Assembly (NCBI RefSeq): GCF_000178995.1
Contig: NZ_ADVZ01000001.1
Span: forward strand, 372,001-436,000
Length of the DNA stretch: 64,000 bases
Source of the DNA: Afipia sp. 1NLS2
Lineage (GTDB): Bacteria > Pseudomonadota > Alphaproteobacteria > Rhizobiales > Xanthobacteraceae
Reading direction: 5' to 3'
Positions within the stretch are counted from its first letter, which is position 1, and every line of letters starts with the position of its first letter. The translations under genes were made by a program, and so were the position numbers. The notes beneath the pieces were generated by a model. It worked only from the letters and a program-made list of their open reading frames with translations. It ran no database searches and was not told where the DNA came from. This document shows positions 1 through 9,164 of the stretch, one piece after another.

Positions 1-1037
1 TTCGGCATGCCGGTGAGGCCGTCATGATAGGCCATGTGCGCCATGCGCGATTCCGTCTCGCGCCGGTCGGTGATGTCGTCGCTGGTCTTGATGAGATATT
101 GCGGATTGCCCGCCTCATCGGTGACGGTGACGCGGCGCGTGGCAAACAGGCGCAGGCCGTTGTCGGTCGGGATCGGATGTTCTTCGGTGACGAGGCCGCC
201 CTGCTTGATCGCGGCGTCGTCGCGCTGGAGCACAAACTTCGCCGCAGCCTCCGGATGAACCTCCATCACCGTCTGGTTGATGATGGCATCGCGCTTGCGG
301 TTCAGGATGGTCTCGGCCGCGCGGTTAGCGAGCACGAACTTGCCATCCTTGATGCGCTTGACCATGACGGCGGAGGGGATGTTGTCGAGCACCATCTCCA
401 GGAATCGCTTGGTCGAGGCCAACTCCTCCGAGAGCCTGCCCTCCTCGGTGCAATCCTCGTGCGTGGCGACAATGCCGCCGTTGGCAAGCGTCTCCTTCTT
501 CATGCGAATACGCCGCCCATCCGGCAGCACATTCATGTAGCCTTCGGGCGCCATGGAGTCCCGCCAATAGGTCTCGACGTCTTCCGCCAGCATCCCACGC
601 GCCTTGCGAAGCTCCATGAGTTCGAACCGCGTCATGTTCTTGCGAAGATCGGAACGCGACAGGCCATAGAGTTGCAGATAGCGGTCGTTGCAATACGTGA
701 CCACCTGCCGCGCATTGGTGATGACAATGCCTTGCGACAGATTGTTGAGCGCGGAGGAGACGAAGAATTCACGGCGCGCATTGATCCGGCGAGCACGGCG
801 CAGCGCTGACATCACCCAGACGAACATCGCCAGCAGGATCAGAATGACGAGCAGACCGTCGACCACGACTTGAAAAGTCAGGGACCCTTGATCCACACCG
901 CTGAAGCCGGCCGCGACTTCGGCGTCGGTCACCGCATGGGCAACCGGGGCGGTCATCATCGACAGCGCGACAACCAAACCCAACCCGCCGGAGAAGCGGA
1001 TGGCCCCCGTTCTGATGATCCTGCGCCAGACGTCCAT
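1..1037 (-). CDS. Membrane PAS-domain signalling protein, probably GGDEF diguanylate cyclase (C-terminus off the left edge)
   Basis: An open frame of 345 codons starts at an ATG at 1037 and runs off the left edge, so only the N-terminal part is visible. It opens with a hydrophobic N-terminal segment (signal peptide or first membrane helix), a short loop, and a second strong helix (VVVDGLLVILILLAMFVWVM), followed by two PAS-like regions; motifs such as LSQGIVITNARQVVTYCND and FVLANRAAETILNRKRDAI are typical PAS cores. The last visible residues, MAHMAYHDGLTGMP, match the standard entry into a GGDEF domain, so a diguanylate cyclase (possibly with EAL) follows outside the window. It would sense a signal at or near the membrane and change cyclic-di-GMP. 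The upstream 180 bases are shared with the divergent FAD oxidoreductase. Catalytic activity cannot be judged because the GGDEF loop is not included. Confidence 0.85.
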   Translation of the reverse strand, partial: MDVWRRIIRTGAIRFSGGLGLVVALSMMTAPVAHAVTDAEVAAGFSGVDQGSLTFQVVVDGLLVILILLAMFVWVMSALRRARRINARREFFVSSALNNLSQGIVITNARQVVTYCNDRYLQLYGLSRSDLRKNMTRFELMELRKARGMLAEDVETYWRDSMAPEGYMNVLPDGRRIRMKKETLANGGIVATHEDCTEEGRLSEELASTKRFLEMVLDNIPSAVMVKRIKDGKFVLANRAAETILNRKRDAIINQTVMEVHPEAAAKFVLQRDDAAIKQGGLVTEEHPIPTDNGLRLFATRRVTVTDEAGNPQYLIKTSDDITDRRETESRMAHMAYHDGLTGMP

Positions 1038-1218
1038 GATAACCCGTGGATTGACGGGCGACACTCTCTGGTTGCAGCGGTATGAATTGGGTAAACGCGT
1101 ACCCTCGCGGTCGCGATTTATCACTTCCGCCCGAGCAATTGGTTCGTCATGCTTAATGAAATCCTAATCGGCCCGAAGCCGCGAACGCCTATGACGGAAA
1201 CGCCTCACCGGAGCATGC

Positions 1219-2325
1219 ATGGATCGCGTTGAATGCATCGTCGCCGGCGCAGGCGTCGTAGGCCTCGCGGTGGCGCGCGCGCTCGCACTGGCCGGGCGCG
1301 AAGTGATCGTGGTCGAGGCGGCTGGCGACATCGGCACCGGCACGTCTTCGCGCAATTCGGAAGTGATCCACGCGGGTATCTATTATCCCGCAGGCAGCGC
1401 CATGGCGCGGCTGTGCGTCGCCGGCCGGCAAATGCTGTATCGCTATTGCGAGGACCACGGCGTGCCATACCGGCGCTGCGGCAAGTTCATCGTCGCCACC
1501 GGCTCCGACGAATCCGACAGACTGGCCGCGATCCGCGCACGCGCCGAGGCCAACGGCGTCACCGATCTCGTCACGTTGAGCGCAGAGGAAGCGCATGCCA
1601 GAGAGCCCGCGCTGAACTGCACCGGCGCGCTGCATTCGCCTTCGACCGGCATCGTCGACAGCCACGCGCTGATGCTCGCCTTGCGCGGCGATGCCGAGCA
1701 GGCGCGCGCGGCGTTCGCCTTTCACGCTCCGCTCGTGAGGGCGCGGCGCGACGGTGACGGATTCGTGGTCGAGATCGGCGGCGATGCGCCAATGACGCTC
1801 GGCTGCGATCTTCTCATCAACGCGGCCGGACTGAGCGCGCCGGAGGTGGCCCGCGCCATCGCAGGATTGCCGCCCGAACACATTCCCACGGCCTACTACG
1901 CCAAAGGCAATTACTTCGCCTGCACGACGCGCGTACCGTTCTCGCGCCTGATTTATCCGCTGCCCGAGCCGGGCGGCCTCGGTGTGCATCTCACGCTCGA
2001 CATCGGCGGCGCGGGGCGATTCGGCCCCGACGTCGAATGGGTGGAGACGCTCGCCTATGATGTCGATCCGAAGCGCGCGGAGCGTTTCTATCCGGCGATC
2101 CGGCGCTATTGGCCGGATCTGCCGGATGGCGCGCTGGTGCCGGCCTATTCAGGCATCCGGCCCAAAATCGTCCCGCCCGGCGCCGCCGCGCAGGATTTCG
2201 TGATCCAAGGCGCGCAGAGCCACGGCGTTCCGGGACTCGTCAGCTTGTTCGGTATCGAATCGCCGGGACTGACTGCATCGCTTGCGATCGCAGAAGACGT
2301 ACGGGCCCTCACCTCGCCGCACTGA
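1219..2325 (+). CDS. FAD-dependent oxidoreductase, L-2-hydroxyglutarate oxidase-like (DAO family)
   Basis: A 368-residue protein with an N-terminal Rossmann dinucleotide-binding motif ([19 protein letters not shown], residues about 8-26) followed by an acidic residue ending the second strand. The segment [16 protein letters not shown] near residue 45 is the hallmark of L-2-hydroxyglutarate dehydrogenase/oxidase-like flavoproteins, and the C-terminal region has the FAD-contacting block SGIRPKI and a late [17 protein letters not shown]. It is cytoplasmic by sequence. Such enzymes oxidise 2-hydroxy acids with FAD; the substrate is not proven here. The ATG at 1219 has a GGAG site five bases upstream. 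It stands alone, convergent with the DUF465 gene and divergent from the PAS protein. Confidence 0.85.
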   Translation: MDRVECIVAGAGVVGLAVARALALAGREVIVVEAAGDIGTGTSSRNSEVIHAGIYYPAGSAMARLCVAGRQMLYRYCEDHGVPYRRCGKFIVATGSDESDRLAAIRARAEANGVTDLVTLSAEEAHAREPALNCTGALHSPSTGIVDSHALMLALRGDAEQARAAFAFHAPLVRARRDGDGFVVEIGGDAPMTLGCDLLINAAGLSAPEVARAIAGLPPEHIPTAYYAKGNYFACTTRVPFSRLIYPLPEPGGLGVHLTLDIGGAGRFGPDVEWVETLAYDVDPKRAERFYPAIRRYWPDLPDGALVPAYSGIRPKIVPPGAAAQDFVIQGAQSHGVPGLVSLFGIESPGLTASLAIAEDVRALTSPH

Positions 2326-2391
2326 AGCGGCAGGCAGGTGAAGAGCCTTCACGTCGGGTTGTTGAAGTCCTGAAAAAGGGAAGGCGGGAAA

Positions 2392-2577
2392 TCAGTGCAG
2401 CGTCTGGCCGCAGGACGCCTTCAGGCGTTCGATCTGGTCCTTGAGCAGCAGTTTGCGCCGCTTCAGTTCGCCAATACGCACATCGTCCGTCGCGAGATTC
2501 TTCAAAGCCTCGTGGAGTTCGCCTTCGAGAATACGGTGCTTACGCTCCAGTTCAACGAGATGCGCCTGAATCGCCAT
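2392..2577 (-). CDS. DUF465 (YdcH-like) small coiled-coil protein
   Basis: A 61-residue, charged, helical protein starting MAIQAHLVELERKHRILEGE. The heptad-like pattern of Leu/Ile and the K/R-rich centre (ELKRRKLLLKDQIERL) are typical of the DUF465/YdcH family, whose function is poorly known. An in-frame start exists 32 codons upstream, but the ATG at 2577 has an ideal GGAGAC ribosome site and begins exactly where family homology begins. It is divergent from a second DUF465 protein 250 bases away. Confidence 0.85.
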   Translation of the reverse strand: MAIQAHLVELERKHRILEGELHEALKNLATDDVRIGELKRRKLLLKDQIERLKASCGQTLH

Positions 2578-2827
2578 TAGAAGTCTCCTTCTTCCGTGGA
2601 TGTCAGATACGAGGTCGAACGGAAGATTGTACATCGCAATTGCGATCTGTCGACTGGGATCGATGCGACACATTCAAACTTCCTGTTATCCGGAAAACGG
2701 AACGGCTCGCATTTTAGAAAATGCGGCCGGAAATTTCCCAAAGAATTCCCAAGGCTGGCCCCGCACGCCCTTTTCTGCCATGAAGATAACGAACTAGGCG
2801 TCGCATACCGGCAAGCCGTCGATCATC

Positions 2828-3034
2828 ATGGCCGAACAAGACAATAACGAATTCGCTCTCGAGCTGGCACGGCTGCAACAGGAGCATCGTGACCTCGATG
2901 CCGCAATCGAGGCCTTGCACCACTCTCCCGCGCCGGACCTACTGCAATTGCAGCGCCTGAAAAAGCGCAAGCTGCAGTTGCGCGACCGGATTTCATTCCT
3001 CGAAGACCAGATCACCCCCGACATCATCGCCTGA
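2828..3034 (+). CDS. DUF465 (YdcH-like) small coiled-coil protein, second copy
   Basis: A 68-residue helical protein, paralogous in pattern to the 2392-2577 protein: a run of alternating hydrophobic positions, then LQRLKKRKLQLRDRISFLED, which lines up with ELKRRKLLLKDQIERL of its neighbour. It ends 145 bases before purE. The family has no agreed function. The pair was probably produced by an old duplication, since identity outside the KRxL core is modest. Confidence 0.8.
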   Translation: MAEQDNNEFALELARLQQEHRDLDAAIEALHHSPAPDLLQLQRLKKRKLQLRDRISFLEDQITPDIIA

Positions 3035-3179
3035 CCGGCGGCCATCGCCACGAAAACCCGGGTAGCCTGTCGTGCCCCGGCATTGACCATGACGCCAACT
3101 CCCTCCCAAAGCGGTTGCCCGGCAGGGGTGCGCTCCTGTAATTCTTATCTTTCCGCCATTTTTCGAGAACCAAGCCGCC

Positions 3180-3656
3180 ATGTCCGCCCCAATCGCCATC
3201 ATCATGGGAAGCAAGTCCGACTGGGAGACGATGCGGCACGCCGCCGAGACGCTGGACGCCCTCGGCGTCGCCTCCGAGCGGCTGATCGTATCCGCCCACC
3301 GCACCCCGGAGCGGCTCTACAGCTTCGCCAGGGGCGCCAAGGCCGCAGGCTACAAGGTCGTGATCGCAGGCGCCGGCGGGGCCGCCCACCTGCCCGGCAT
3401 GACCGCCGCCATGACCGAACTGCCGGTGTTCGGTGTTCCGGTCGAATCCAAGGCGCTGTCGGGCATGGATTCCCTTTATTCCATCGTGCAAATGCCCGCC
3501 GGCGTGCCTGTTGGAACCTTGGCGATCGGCAAAGCCGGCGCTATCAATGCAGCGCTTCTGGCCGCCAGCGTGCTCGCGCTGTCCGACGGCGCGCTGGCAG
3601 CGAAACTCGCCGCATGGCGCAAGCAACAAACCGACGCCGTCTCCGAGCGGCCATAA
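3180..3656 (+). CDS. purE: N5-carboxyaminoimidazole ribonucleotide mutase
   Basis: PurE converts N5-CAIR to CAIR in purine synthesis. The 158-residue length is typical of the class I (bacterial) enzyme. Diagnostic blocks are visible: [12 protein letters not shown] at residues 7-18 (phosphate-binding loop), [13 protein letters not shown] near 40 (the catalytic His), [12 protein letters not shown] near 65 and [22 protein letters not shown] near 90-110. The gene precedes purK by nine bases, so the two are co-transcribed and act in sequence. Start ATG at 3180 gives the expected N-terminus. Confidence 0.97.
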   Translation: MSAPIAIIMGSKSDWETMRHAAETLDALGVASERLIVSAHRTPERLYSFARGAKAAGYKVVIAGAGGAAHLPGMTAAMTELPVFGVPVESKALSGMDSLYSIVQMPAGVPVGTLAIGKAGAINAALLAASVLALSDGALAAKLAAWRKQQTDAVSERP

Positions 3657-3665
3657 GGATTCCAG

Positions 3666-4763
3666 GTGACTTCATCGAAACAAGTGGCGCTGAAACCCGG
3701 CGACACGGTTGGCATTTTGGGCGGCGGCCAGCTCGGCCGGATGCTGGCGCTCGCAGCCGCCCGGCTCGGCCTTAAATCCCACGTTTTCTCGCCCGACCCG
3801 GATTCACCCGCCTTCGACGTGGTGCAACACTGTACCTGCGCCGAATATGCCGACATCGAGGCGCTGGAGCTGTTCGCTTCCGACGTCGACGTCATCACCT
3901 ATGAATTCGAGAACGTCCCGACCGCCGCCGCGATGGCCTTGCAGGCGCGCCGCCCGGTGCTGCCGGACACGAAGATCCTCGAGACGACGCAGGACCGGCT
4001 GATTGAAAAGAATTTCGTCAACGGTCTCGGCATCGGCACCGCCGGTTACGCCGACGTGACGTCCGCCGAGAGCCTGCGGCAGGCGATCGCCAAGATCGGC
4101 CTGCCCGCCGTGCTCAAGACCCGGCGTTTCGGCTATGACGGCAAGGGTCAGGCGATGATCCGCGAAGACGACGATCTCGACGCGGTGTGGGCGGCGCTCG
4201 CCACCCGCTCGGCGATTCTGGAAGGCTTCGTGCCCTTCGAAAAGGAAGTCTCGGTGATCGCCGCGCGCTCGGCGGATGGCCACGTCGTCTGCTTCGACGT
4301 TACCGAAAACGAGCACCAGAACCACATCCTGAAATTTTCTTATGCGCCAGCGGCGATTCCCGCGGCCCTAGCCGACGAGGCGCGCACCATCGCGACCAAG
4401 ATCGCCAACGCGCTGAACTATGTCGGCGTGCTCGGGGTGGAATTGTTTGTCGTGCCCGGTAAGAACGGACCGGGTTTGCTGGTCAACGAGATCGCCCCGC
4501 GCGTGCACAATTCCGGCCACTGGACGCTGGACGGCGCGTCGGTGTCGCAGTTCGAGCAGCACATCCGCACCATCGCGGGCTGGCCGCTCGGCAACCCGAT
4601 CCGCCACGGCCAGGTCACCATGACCAACCTGATCGGCGACGAGGTTCTCGACTACGGCAAATGGCTGACCGTGCCCGGTGCAACAGTTCATCTCTACGGC
4701 AAGGGCGCGGCGCGTCCGGGACGCAAGATGGGACATGTCACCGAGGTGAAGCCCCACAGGTAA
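3666..4763 (+). CDS. purK: 5-(carboxyamino)imidazole ribonucleotide synthase
   Basis: PurK is the ATP-grasp enzyme that carboxylates AIR to N5-CAIR, feeding PurE. The 365-residue protein carries the N-terminal GILGGGQLGRMLALAA motif (about residues 17-32), the ATP-grasp lysine region LPAVLKTRRFGYDGKGQ, EGFVPFEKEVSVIAAR, and the metal-binding end LLVNEIAPRVHNSGHWT. The start is a GTG at 3666, nine bases after the purE stop, which fits translational coupling. A hairpin terminator follows immediately. Confidence 0.96.
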   Translation: MTSSKQVALKPGDTVGILGGGQLGRMLALAAARLGLKSHVFSPDPDSPAFDVVQHCTCAEYADIEALELFASDVDVITYEFENVPTAAAMALQARRPVLPDTKILETTQDRLIEKNFVNGLGIGTAGYADVTSAESLRQAIAKIGLPAVLKTRRFGYDGKGQAMIREDDDLDAVWAALATRSAILEGFVPFEKEVSVIAARSADGHVVCFDVTENEHQNHILKFSYAPAAIPAALADEARTIATKIANALNYVGVLGVELFVVPGKNGPGLLVNEIAPRVHNSGHWTLDGASVSQFEQHIRTIAGWPLGNPIRHGQVTMTNLIGDEVLDYGKWLTVPGATVHLYGKGAARPGRKMGHVTEVKPHR

Positions 4764-4765
4764 AA

Positions 4766-4801
4766 CAAAAGGCCGCCGCGATCGCTCGCAGCGGCCTTTA
4801 A
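4766..4801. terminator. Bidirectional rho-independent terminator between purK and aqpZ
   Basis: A perfect nine-base-pair stem, AAAGGCCGC (4768-4776) with GCGGCCTTT (4791-4799), is flanked by an A-rich run on the left and TTTAAATTTT on the right. It therefore suits both purK (+) and the convergent aquaporin gene (-). Confidence 0.85.
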
Positions 4802-4819
4802 ATTTTGGAAAGCGAGAGC

Positions 4820-5536
4820 TTACTTCCGTCCCTCGACGATGCCGGCGGGCTCATCGCTCAGCCAGCGATAGACCACGCCGCCGATGACGCCGCCGATCAG
4901 CGGCGCGACCCAGAACAGCCAGAGCTGCTGCAACGCCCAGCCGCCAACGAACAACGCCGGGCCGGTGCTGCGCGCCGGGTTCACCGAGGTGTTGGTGACG
5001 GGAATGCTGACGAGGTGGATCATCACCAGCGCGAGGCCGATGGCGAGCGGCGCGAAGCCCGCAGGGGCCCTGCCGTGGGTCGCGCCCATGATGACGAACA
5101 GGAACATCGCGGTCATGGTCACTTCGCAGACGAACCCGGCCATCAGGCTGTATTTGCCCGGCGAGTGATCGCCATAGCCGTTGGAGGCAAAGCCTCCGGC
5201 GAGGTCGAAGCCCGCCTTGCCGCTGGCGATGACATACAGGAGTGCCGCACCCGCGATCGCGCCGATCACCTGCGCGACGATGTAGGGAATGACCTGGCTT
5301 CCGGGAAAGCGGCCCCCCGCACAGAGCCCCACCGTCACGGCGGGATTGAGATGGCAGCCGGAAATGTGACCGATGGCGAAGGCCATGGTGACGACGCTCA
5401 GGCCGAAGGTAAACGCCACGCCCAACAGGCCGATGCCGACCTGCGGAAAGGCCGCTGCCAGAACCGCGCTGCCGCAGCCCGCGAAGGTGAGCCAGAAGGT
5501 GCCGATCAGTTCGGCGGCATATTTTTTCGAGTTCAT
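4820..5536 (-). CDS. aqpZ: Aquaporin Z (MIP family water channel)
   Basis: A 238-residue six-helix membrane protein. Both half-helix signatures are present: [12 protein letters not shown] at about residues 60-71 and [12 protein letters not shown] at about 185-196, together with the opening [20 protein letters not shown]. The pore constriction elements (Phe in the TFGLS helix, His in the [10 protein letters not shown] helix, Arg after the second NPA) match orthodox water-specific AqpZ rather than a glycerol facilitator. It sits in the inner membrane. It is a single-gene unit, convergent with purK. Confidence 0.95.
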   Translation of the reverse strand: MNSKKYAAELIGTFWLTFAGCGSAVLAAAFPQVGIGLLGVAFTFGLSVVTMAFAIGHISGCHLNPAVTVGLCAGGRFPGSQVIPYIVAQVIGAIAGAALLYVIASGKAGFDLAGGFASNGYGDHSPGKYSLMAGFVCEVTMTAMFLFVIMGATHGRAPAGFAPLAIGLALVMIHLVSIPVTNTSVNPARSTGPALFVGGWALQQLWLFWVAPLIGGVIGGVVYRWLSDEPAGIVEGRK

Positions 5537-5806
5537 CTGTGGTCTCCCGAAACGGTGGCCAATCTGTCGGGTGGAACCGTGGGGAATCCGATGCCCTGAG
5601 CCATCCGGCGCCCTCGAATCGCCCTCCGCCCAGGCCCAATCTGCCCGTGATTTGTGGCTTCCCTACCTGCGAAAAACCCTGTCCACAGGCGTGGACACCA
5701 CCCCCCCGATCTGGTAGAAACCCGGCTTCGACGTGAAGGGCTTTGCCTTTGGCGACCCTTTCTTTCGTCCCCATTTTCAGGCTTTCGAACCAAAAAAGGA
5801 TGCCGC

Positions 5807-6106
5807 GTGCAGGTTCTCGTCCGCGATAACAATGTCGACCAGGCCCTCAAGGCGCTGAAGAAGAAGATGCAGCGCGAGGGTATTTTCCGCGAGATGAAGC
5901 TCCGCGGTCATTATGAAAAGCCGTCCGAGAAGAAGGCTCGCGAGAAGGCGGAAGCCGTTCGCCGCGCCCGCAAGCTCGCCCGCAAGAAGCTGCAGCGCGA
6001 AGGCCTGCTGCCGATGAAGCCGAAGCCGGTGTTCGGCGCTGGCGCCGAGCGTGGCGCAGGCGGCCGTGGCGGCGCAGCCGGTGGCGCGCGCGCTCCTCGC
6101 TCCTAA
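5807..6106 (+). CDS. rpsU: 30S ribosomal protein S21
   Basis: S21 is a small-subunit protein near the anti-Shine-Dalgarno end of 16S rRNA. The conserved core starts [19 protein letters not shown] and continues with the RKLARKK basic helix. The GTG at 5807 is chosen because AAGGA lies six bases upstream and because S21 proteins of this group begin MQVLVRDNN; extending upstream gives residues unlike the family. At 99 residues it is longer than the 70-residue enteric protein owing to a Gly/Ala/Arg-rich tail ([20 protein letters not shown]), common in Rhizobiales. A clear terminator follows. Confidence 0.95.
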   Translation: MQVLVRDNNVDQALKALKKKMQREGIFREMKLRGHYEKPSEKKAREKAEAVRRARKLARKKLQREGLLPMKPKPVFGAGAERGAGGRGGAAGGARAPRS

Positions 6107-6130
6107 GCGATCTTTCTCAGTCAGAATTAA

Positions 6131-6163
6131 AAAAAACGCGGGCCTTTCGGTCCGCGTTTTTCG
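6131..6163 (+). terminator. Rho-independent terminator of rpsU
   Basis: An AAAAACGCGG stem arm pairs with CCGCGTTTTT around a small inner stem and loop, followed by TTTTTCGTTTT. Classic intrinsic terminator 25 bases after the rpsU stop. Confidence 0.9.
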
Positions 6164-6243
6164 TTTTGCGTGATGTCTTCTTCACCTCTTCCCGTTTACG
6201 GGGAGAGAAAGCACGCCGCGTTTCGCGGCAGTCATGTCCACCC

Positions 6244-7731
6244 TCACCCTCTGGTGTTGAGCCAGACTACCTTTTCCTCGGTGAAGTTCTTCAGCGCCGC
6301 GGTGCCACGCTCGCGGCCAAGACCTGAGTCATGCGCACCGCCCCACGGCAGACGGACATCGGTGTAGCCGAACGTGTTCAGCCAGACCGTGCCTGCCTTG
6401 GCGTGGCGGGCGAAGTGCTGCAGGCGACCGATGTCGCGGCTCCACGCACCCGCGGCGAGGCTGAAAGCCGTGCCGTTGGCGATGCGCAGAGCCTCCGCGT
6501 CGTCCTTGAACTTGATGACACTCACCACAGGCCCGAAGATTTCCTCCTGCGAGATACGCATCTCGTGCTCGACATTCGCGAACACCGTCGGCGCGATGTA
6601 GAAGCCGCGTTGGCCGATCCGCTCGCCGCCGGTCGTCAGCGAGGCACCTTCCTTCTGGCCGATGTCGATGTAACCGAGAATGCTGTTCATCTGCTTCTCG
6701 GAAATCACCGGGCCAAGCATCGTGGAGCGATCCGACGGATCGCCGATCTTCATGGTCCGAGCGCGGGCCGTGAGACGCTCGACGACTTCGTCATAGACCT
6801 TCTCATGCGCCAGCACGCGGGAGCCTGCCGAGCACACCTGGCCTGCGTTGAAGAACACGCCCGACGCCGCCGACTTGGTCGCGGCAGCAAGGTCCGCGTC
6901 CTCGAAAATCACGTTGGCCGACTTGCCGCCCAGCTCGAGCGAGACATGTTTGAAGTTGCTCGCCGCACCTTTCATGATGCCACGGCCGACGCCCGGTGAG
7001 CCGGTGAAGGTCACCTTGTCGACATCCGGATGGTTGACGAGCGCCTCGCCGACCACGCGGCCGGAGCCTGCGACAATATTGAGCACCCCCGCCGGAAGCC
7101 CGGCTTCGAGTGCGAGTTCGGCAATCCGCAGCGCCGAGAGCGAGGTCAGTTCGGCCGGCTTCATCACCACGGTACAGCCACATGCCAGCGCGGGAGCCAG
7201 TTTCCACATTCCGATCATCATCGGGAAATTCCACGGCACGATCGCCGCAACCACACCCACCGGTTCGCGCACGGTGTAGGTCAGCGCGCCCTCACGCGCA
7301 GGGATCACTTCGCCATGAACCTTGTCGGCCCACCCGGCATAGTACGTCAGGGTATCGATCGCGGCAGGCAGATCCTGCCGCAACACAGCCGAAATAGGCT
7401 TGCCGGCATCGAGACTTTCGAGTTCAGCGAGTTCGTCGGTGTGCTCCTTCATCAGTTCGACAAGCCGGAACAGGATCCTGCTCCGCTCGGCAGCACGCAT
7501 CAGGCTCCACGGGCCTTCGAAGGCCCGCCGTGCCGCCGCAACGGCCCGCTCCACATCCTCCACGCCGCCTTCGGAGACGGTGGCAATAACGTCCTCGGTG
7601 GCGGGGTTGATGCTTCTGAAGGTCTTGCCGGAGGCGGCGGGAACAAGCTTGCCATCGATGACGAGCAGTTTTTCCCGGGCCGAAACGCGCCTGATGAGCG
7701 ATGCAGCATCGTAGTCATATGCTACAGACAT
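6244..7731 (-). CDS. NAD(P)+-dependent aldehyde dehydrogenase
   Basis: About 495 residues, the normal length for a class 1/2 aldehyde dehydrogenase. Visible motifs: PWNFPMMIGMWKLAPALACG near 170 (oxyanion Asn), FTGSPGVGRGIMKGA near 245 (coenzyme binding), LELGGKSANVIF near 270 (general base Glu) and FFNAGQVCSAGSR near 300 (catalytic Cys), then EEIFGPVVSV. It oxidises an aldehyde to the acid; the exact substrate is not evident. Two ATG codons are adjacent; the second (7731) has better spacing from a strong AGGAGG site. It is divergent, 110 bases apart, from the 7846 regulator, which is its likely controller. Confidence 0.9.
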   Translation of the reverse strand: MSVAYDYDAASLIRRVSAREKLLVIDGKLVPAASGKTFRSINPATEDVIATVSEGGVEDVERAVAAARRAFEGPWSLMRAAERSRILFRLVELMKEHTDELAELESLDAGKPISAVLRQDLPAAIDTLTYYAGWADKVHGEVIPAREGALTYTVREPVGVVAAIVPWNFPMMIGMWKLAPALACGCTVVMKPAELTSLSALRIAELALEAGLPAGVLNIVAGSGRVVGEALVNHPDVDKVTFTGSPGVGRGIMKGAASNFKHVSLELGGKSANVIFEDADLAAATKSAASGVFFNAGQVCSAGSRVLAHEKVYDEVVERLTARARTMKIGDPSDRSTMLGPVISEKQMNSILGYIDIGQKEGASLTTGGERIGQRGFYIAPTVFANVEHEMRISQEEIFGPVVSVIKFKDDAEALRIANGTAFSLAAGAWSRDIGRLQHFARHAKAGTVWLNTFGYTDVRLPWGGAHDSGLGRERGTAALKNFTEEKVVWLNTRG

Positions 7732-7845
7732 CATATTCCTCCTTTTTCTTGTTCTTTAAGGTAGGAGGATTTCTTCAATAAAAAATATGATATCTAAGGC
7801 GCAAGCGTTTCCGGCATATGAACATAAATACATAAGGGAGGCACG

Positions 7846-9042
7846 ATGCTTCATATCGAAATCGAACCGGTCTGGCGATTTCGTAAAGAAGGCAGCCCAC
7901 AGGCTGCCATCGTCATGCTTGGCATCCTCAATGAGATTCGGCAGACCGGAAAACTCACCAGCGCCGCCACGCACGCCAATCTGTCGTACCGGCACGTCTG
8001 GAATTTGATCGAGCAATGGTCGGCATTCTTCGGCGCGCCGCTCGTCGAGCGCCAGCGCGGCCGCGGCACGACGCTGACGCCGTTCGGCGAGAAACTGGTC
8101 TGGGCGGGACAGCGGCTCGAAGCGCGGCTCGGCCCGCAACTGCAGAACCTCGCGCAGGAGCTCGCGAGCGAGATCAAACCGTTCCTGCATCAGGAGCCGT
8201 CGGTGATCCGCGTTCACGCGAGCCACGGCTTCGCGGTGTCGAAACTGCGCGAAATGCTCGACCGCCTGCCCGCGCTCGGCGTCGATCTGCGTTATGTCAG
8301 CAACCAGAATTCCTTGGTCTCACTCGCACAGAATGCCTGCGATCTGTCGGGCGTCCATCTGCCGCGCGGTCCGCTGCGCGAGCAGAACATCCGCTCCTGC
8401 CTCGAATGGCTCGACCCGAAGGAGGATCGCGTTATCAGCCTCGTCACCCGCGAAATGGGCCTGATGACGAAGCGCGGCAATCCACTGAAAATCCACTCGC
8501 TCGAGGATCTCGTCGCGCACAAGGCGCGCTTCGTAAACCGCGACCACGATTCCGGCACGCGGCAGGTGTTCAACCAATTGCTGGAATTGCATCACATCGA
8601 CCCCTCCGCCGTGCAGGAGACGCAACTGGAGTTCACCCACGCGGCGGTCGCAGCCTTCGTCGCGAGCGACATGGCGGATGCGACCTTCGGCGTCGAGGCG
8701 GCGGCGCGGCAGTTCGGGCTGGATTTCATCCCGCTGCTGACCGAGGACTATTTCTTCGTCTGCCACCGCGCCTTCCTCGAGACGCAGCCGATGCAGCACC
8801 TGCTCGACCTCATGAAGGGCGAGGAATTCCGGAATGCGATCGCCAACCTGCCGGGCTATAGCGCATCCCGCCCCGGCGAGATCAGCCTCGTGAGGGACTT
8901 CTTCGAGTCGATGGTAGAAAATCCCGGCGCACCGGCGCCTTCGCGGCCGCCCGCCAAACGGGCCCAACCGGGGAAAAAGACGGCTGCAAGGACCGTTGCA
9001 AAGCCCGCCGCCAAAGCCGCGAAGAAAAAAGCGCGCCGTTAG
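7846..9042 (+). CDS. ModE/LysR-type helix-turn-helix regulator with periplasmic-binding-protein-like domain
   Basis: A 398-residue one-component regulator. Residues about 20-95 form a ModE/LysR-type winged helix (GKLTSAATHANLSYRHVWNL and RGTTLTPFGEKLVWAGQRLE). Residues about 115-345 resemble the PBP domain found in bacterial molybdate-type sensors (VIRVHASHGFAVSKLREML; VNRDHDSGTRQVFNQLLE), with a ligand-binding role expected. The last 45 residues are a Lys/Ala/Pro-rich basic tail ending AKKKARR, likely a nonspecific DNA-binding arm. A good GGGAGG site precedes the ATG. An inverted repeat TATG-N10-CATA at 7817-7834 is a weak candidate operator. It probably regulates the divergent aldehyde dehydrogenase; the ligand is unknown. 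Confidence 0.85.
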   Translation: MLHIEIEPVWRFRKEGSPQAAIVMLGILNEIRQTGKLTSAATHANLSYRHVWNLIEQWSAFFGAPLVERQRGRGTTLTPFGEKLVWAGQRLEARLGPQLQNLAQELASEIKPFLHQEPSVIRVHASHGFAVSKLREMLDRLPALGVDLRYVSNQNSLVSLAQNACDLSGVHLPRGPLREQNIRSCLEWLDPKEDRVISLVTREMGLMTKRGNPLKIHSLEDLVAHKARFVNRDHDSGTRQVFNQLLELHHIDPSAVQETQLEFTHAAVAAFVASDMADATFGVEAAARQFGLDFIPLLTEDYFFVCHRAFLETQPMQHLLDLMKGEEFRNAIANLPGYSASRPGEISLVRDFFESMVENPGAPAPSRPPAKRAQPGKKTAARTVAKPAAKAAKKKARR

Positions 9043-9065
9043 GCAGGGTCGTCAGACCATTAGTT

Positions 9066-9131
9066 GTCGTCCCCGCGAAGGCGGGGACCCAGTCTTGGGA
9101 GTGGATTCCCGCTTTCGCGGGAATGACGGGG
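9066..9131. repeat. Double-hairpin intergenic palindromic repeat (REP-like)
   Basis: Two hairpins in tandem: GTCCCCGC/GCGGGGAC (9069-9088) and ATTCCCGC/GCGGGAAT (9105-9124), separated by 16 bases and framed by GTCGT on the left and ATGACGGGG on the right. This architecture matches dispersed palindromic intergenic repeats seen in many copies in alphaproteobacterial genomes. It lies between converging genes and may also stop transcription in both directions. Only one copy is visible in this window. Confidence 0.75.
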
Positions 9132-9164
9132 AGAGAGTCTACTCCAATCCAGACAGACTGGATG

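Noticed and set aside
24-809. Plus-strand 261-codon open frame at the left edge
   Set aside because: The minus-strand frame encodes membrane, PAS and GGDEF-entry motifs and is the real gene.
7817-7834. TATG-N10-CATA inverted repeat as a ModE-type operator
   Set aside because: Too short and AT-biased to call as a separate feature; kept only as a remark under the regulator.
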